DNA from: CALZJC01 sp963781065 | GTDB lineage: Bacteria > Acidobacteriota > Thermoanaerobaculia > Multivoradales > JAHEKO01 | Length of the DNA: 64,000 nucleotides | Direction of reading: 5' to 3' | NCBI GenBank assembly: GCA_963781065.1 | Contig: CAWAET010000017.1 | Coordinates: 1 to 64,000 of the forward strand | Notes under the pieces: generated by a model | What the model was told of the DNA's origin: nothing | Databases searched by the model: none | Seen by the model: only the letters and a program-made list of their open reading frames with translations | Program-made: the position numbers and the translations under genes | Shown: positions 61,720 through 64,000 of the stretch, piece after piece | Layout: each line of letters starts with the position of its first letter | Position numbering within the stretch: the stretch's first letter is position 1

Positions 61720-62868
61720 GTGGTGGCGCGCAGAGGCTCCTGGGCGGCTACTCTCGCGGCGATGGCGGCGCTTGCGGCGTGCGCCCCGGCGCCGCCCGAG
61801 TCGGCGGTCGAGACGCTGAGCGTGGCCGACATGCTGGGCTCCGGCGATGCCGGCTCCTTCGCCCGAGCGGTGGCGCCGCGGCAGTTCGACTTCCCGGCGG
61901 ACCACGGGCCCCACCCGGCCTTTCGCACCGAGTGGTGGTACTTCACCGGCAACCTGTCGGGCACCGGACCGGCGGCGGAGCGGGACTTCGGTTACCAGCT
62001 CACCTTCTTCCGCTCCGCTCTGGGCGGCGATCCCGAGCCCCGGGAGTCCGCCTGGGCCGCCTCGCAGGTCTACATGGCCCACTTCGCGGTCGCCGCCCCC
62101 GGCGGCCCCGATGGCGGCTTCTACAGCTTCGAGCGGTTCGCCCGCGGCGCCGCCGGCCTGGCCGGAGCCGAGCTTGGGCCCTTCCGCGTATGGGTCGAAG
62201 ACTGGACGGCCGAGGGCGGCGACGGCATGCCGCCGATCCGTCTCCGCGCCGCCACCAAAGAGGCGACCATCGAGCTCGATCTCGCCCCCGGCAAGCCGCC
62301 CGTGCTGCAAGGCGATCGCGGGCTGAGCCGCAAGGGCCGCGAACCCGGCAACGCCTCCTACTACTACTCCCTCACCAGACTGCCCACCCGCGGCCGGATC
62401 TCGCTGGCCGGCGAGACTTTCGAGGTCTCCGGCGCCAGCTGGATGGACCGCGAGTGGAGCACCAGCGTGCTCGGCGAAGGCGTCGTCGGTTGGGACTGGT
62501 TCTCGCTCCAGCTCGACGACGGCCGCGATCTGATGGTCTACCAGCTGCGGCGGGAGGACGGCTCGGCCGATCCGCTGGGCGCCGGCGCCCTGGTGGCGGC
62601 GGACGGCGTCTCGACGACCCTGGCCGCCAGCGACTACCGCATCGAGCCCCTCGGCACCTGGCGCAGCCCCCGAACCGGCCGCGCCTACCCTTCATCGTGG
62701 CGCCTCAGCCTGCCCGCCGAGGGCCTGGAGCTCGAGCTCGAGCCGCTGCTCGCCGACCAGGAGCTGAGTCACTCCTTCGTTTACTGGGAAGGGGCGGTGC
62801 GTTTCGCGGGCACCGCCTCGGGCCAGCCGGTTGCCGGCCGCGGCTACGTCGAGCTGACCGGCTACTGA
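61720..62868 (+). CDS. Lipocalin-like lipoprotein (AttH/carotenoid 1,2-hydratase family)
   Basis: A 382-residue protein starting at GTG 61720 (or 61723) after GAGGAG. The signal ends in a lipobox, MAALAACAPAPPE, so it is lipid-anchored. The family motif is FDFPADHGPHPAFRTEWWYFTGNLSG, quoted here in part as HPAFRTEWWYFTGNL, and SWMDREWSTS and DWFSLQLDDGRDLMVYQLR follow, both typical of the AttH/CrtC lipocalin-like fold. The same three-gene order (ATPase, FtsX permease, AttH) occurs in many proteobacteria. A role in transporting or presenting a lipid or polymer is likely; a carotenoid reaction is not, because no pigment genes are near. Confidence 0.9.
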   Translation: MVARRGSWAATLAAMAALAACAPAPPESAVETLSVADMLGSGDAGSFARAVAPRQFDFPADHGPHPAFRTEWWYFTGNLSGTGPAAERDFGYQLTFFRSALGGDPEPRESAWAASQVYMAHFAVAAPGGPDGGFYSFERFARGAAGLAGAELGPFRVWVEDWTAEGGDGMPPIRLRAATKEATIELDLAPGKPPVLQGDRGLSRKGREPGNASYYYSLTRLPTRGRISLAGETFEVSGASWMDREWSTSVLGEGVVGWDWFSLQLDDGRDLMVYQLRREDGSADPLGAGALVAADGVSTTLAASDYRIEPLGTWRSPRTGRAYPSSWRLSLPAEGLELELEPLLADQELSHSFVYWEGAVRFAGTASGQPVAGRGYVELTGY

Positions 62869-62894
62869 GCACGGGGCGCGGACCGCCTCCGCGA

Positions 62895-63082
62895 TCAGCC
62901 GCAGCTGAACAGGCGCTCGCGGGAGATGCGCGAGGCCAGCTCTTCGGCACAAAAACCGAGCATCTCCCGCTCGAGCTCGGGCGGAACATGCCCTGCAGAG
63001 AGCACCGCCGCCGGACCGCCACGGCGCCCAGGTGCCCGGCCACCACCTCCTCGACATAGATGCGCCGAATGGCCCGCCCCAT
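62895..63082 (-). CDS. Small protein of unknown family, possibly frameshifted
   Basis: The ATG at 63082 follows directly on the TAG of the phosphorylase-like gene, a coupled arrangement. It reads MGRAIRRIYVEEVVAGHLGA. A frame change of one base near 63025 then gives VLSAGHVPPELEREMLGFC followed by AEELASRISRERLFSCG and a stop at 62895. Together this makes about 62 well-formed residues. Without the change the frame runs on into low-complexity sequence. I do not recognise the family. Confidence 0.4.
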
Positions 63083-63706
63083 CTAACCGATCCCCGGTGG
63101 ATGGGCCGCCCGCCGGGCCTCGAGCTCGCCGGCCAGTTCCGCGGTCTGCTCGACGATGTGCGCGATGGTGTCGATCCGCCCTTCAATCAGCTCTTCCACT
63201 CGCTTGGCGGTCAGCCCGGAGGGCGGCGCGGCGGCGTTGTCCGAGACCACCTTGATCACATGGATCAGCTCTGCCGAGACCAGCCGCGCCGCGGCGGCGC
63301 AGAAACCCGCCGCCTCCATCTCGTAGATCGTGTCCTCGGGATAGCCGGTCTCGGGTCGGTCAACGGTGGTCACCGTTGCGGTGGCGCACGGCGGCTCGAA
63401 GACCAGCGGCGGGTACCAGGCGGCGCCGCCGCCGGCTGCGACCACTTTGTGAGCCAGGACGACCTGCCCGAGGGGCAGGTCGCGATGCCCGCCGATGCCG
63501 ACGTTGATCCAGGCCGCCTCGCCGCGGCTCCGACGGCCCAGCCAGGCGGTCGCCGCGCTCGCCGCCTCGCTCCCCATGCCGCTGATCACGAGGTCGATCC
63601 CCGCCCCGCGCCAGAGCGGGAACTTCTCGCGCCCAGCCGGCGCCAGCTCGAATCGCCGGATCAACGGCCGCGCCTCGGCGCGCAGCGCGACGACCAGCCG
63701 GATCAA
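63083..63706 (-). CDS. Phosphorylase/nucleosidase-superfamily protein
   Basis: A 207-residue PNP/UDP-phosphorylase-like protein from TTG 63706, overlapping the stop of the upstream gene. Motifs: IRLVVALRAEARPLIRRFEL, VISGMGSEAASAATAWLG, WINVGIGGHRDLPLGQVVLAHKV, then the substrate-binding EMEAAGFCAAAARL and HVIKVVSDNAAAP. The arrangement is like MTA/SAH nucleosidases and futalosine hydrolases. It is slightly short for MtnN (about 230). Its substrate is therefore uncertain. Confidence 0.82.
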   Translation of the reverse strand: MIRLVVALRAEARPLIRRFELAPAGREKFPLWRGAGIDLVISGMGSEAASAATAWLGRRSRGEAAWINVGIGGHRDLPLGQVVLAHKVVAAGGGAAWYPPLVFEPPCATATVTTVDRPETGYPEDTIYEMEAAGFCAAAARLVSAELIHVIKVVSDNAAAPPSGLTAKRVEELIEGRIDTIAHIVEQTAELAGELEARRAAHPPGIG

Positions 63707-64000
63707 GCCGTCGCCGCCCTGTCGGCTCGGTCCCGCCGCCAACGTTGCGCCAGCTCTCGAAAGCGGGCCGCCTCGGCGGCGCGCCCGCGCCTCTCGGCGC
63801 CGTCGGCCCAGATACGGCACTTCTCCCGCAAGGTCGCCGCCGCCGCGTCCCGCTCCTCCGGCCCGAGATCGTCACCCGCGAGGATCCCGGCGAGCGCCCG
63901 GATGCGATGGCGGTCCAACCCGCTGACGGTGCGCGACAGCTGGTCGGCGTGGCCGCCGTGCTTCTCCACCAACGGCTCGTCCACCAGCAGGATCGGGTAG
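63703..64000 (-). CDS. Unidentified protein, C-terminal part only
   Basis: The frame is open at the window edge and reads YPILLVDEPLVEKHGGHADQ, continuing with LSRTVSGLDRHRIRALAGI and LAGDDLGPEERDAAAATLREKCR, a charged helical C-terminus ending at the stop at 63703. GTG 63984 could serve as an internal start, but the coding pattern continues upstream. The stop overlaps the TTG of the phosphorylase-like gene. No family is recognised. Confidence 0.55.
   Translation of the reverse strand, partial: YPILLVDEPLVEKHGGHADQLSRTVSGLDRHRIRALAGILAGDDLGPEERDAAAATLREKCRIWADGAERRGRAAEAARFRELAQRWRRDRADRAATA

Overview
The window looks like a chromosomal segment of a high-GC, Gram-negative bacterium, most likely an acidobacterium (a Thermoanaerobaculia/Holophagae-like lineage would fit). 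The clues are a Ser/Thr kinase joined to TPRs, an Oar-type TonB receptor with a carboxypeptidase-regulatory domain, an ECF sigma factor next to a zinc-finger/TPR protein, a TPR-CHAT protein, a bactofilin beside ParA, and several lipoproteins. No marker gene fixes the taxonomy, so this is inference. I found no tRNA, rRNA or CRISPR array.

Layout. 1-9.7 kb: a Ser/Thr kinase (cut by the window edge), then two ATP-grasp ligases, a peptidase-S51-like hydrolase and two alpha/beta-hydrolase esterases in tightly overlapping order, then glycogen synthase. 9.9-16.1 kb: a TetR regulator with a clear promoter and two matching operators, an RND adaptor, and an RND permease fused in frame to its TolC-like outer-membrane factor. 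16.3-18.7 kb: two more ATP-grasp enzymes, overlapping by 4 bp and paralogous to the first. The four ligases and their hydrolases look like one dispersed peptide/amide-conjugate pathway. 19-31.6 kb: an exported beta-helix protein, a CPXCG protein, an exported phosphatase with a kinase-like C-terminus, ppgK, queF, a DUF2252 lipoprotein, a TonB receptor, a three-centre Fe-S protein, a saccharopine-dehydrogenase-like reductase and a cysteine-desulfurase-like enzyme. 31.9-35.6 kb: PilZ, bactofilin, ParA and two Dpp/Opp-type permeases.

34.6-41.8 kb is visibly less GC-rich. It holds the second permease, a TPR-CHAT protein that has lost its catalytic Cys, remnants of IS256- and IS3-family transposases, an 18-codon ORF followed by a perfect hairpin, and a zinc-finger/TPR protein paired with an ECF sigma factor. 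43-49.7 kb: two HD-GYP proteins, RNase H, a pair of TPM proteins, an amidohydrolase and a DUF2007 protein. 49.7-53.1 kb: a coupled trio of GT2, radical SAM and membrane glycosyltransferase-like genes. 53.3-64 kb: M28 peptidase, purE, DUF2784, AGCS symporter, zinc-ribbon protein, double PilZ, an AttEFGH-like ABC exporter with a lipocalin-like lipoprotein, a nucleosidase-like protein and an unidentified partial gene.

Two window-wide patterns stand out. A family of about 184-bp quasi-palindromes bounded by CTAG occurs four times in full and once in part; in four of the five cases the CTAG forms the TAG stop codon of the upstream gene. Several otherwise normal genes also carry an apparent single-base frameshift, which points to sequence errors or recent decay.
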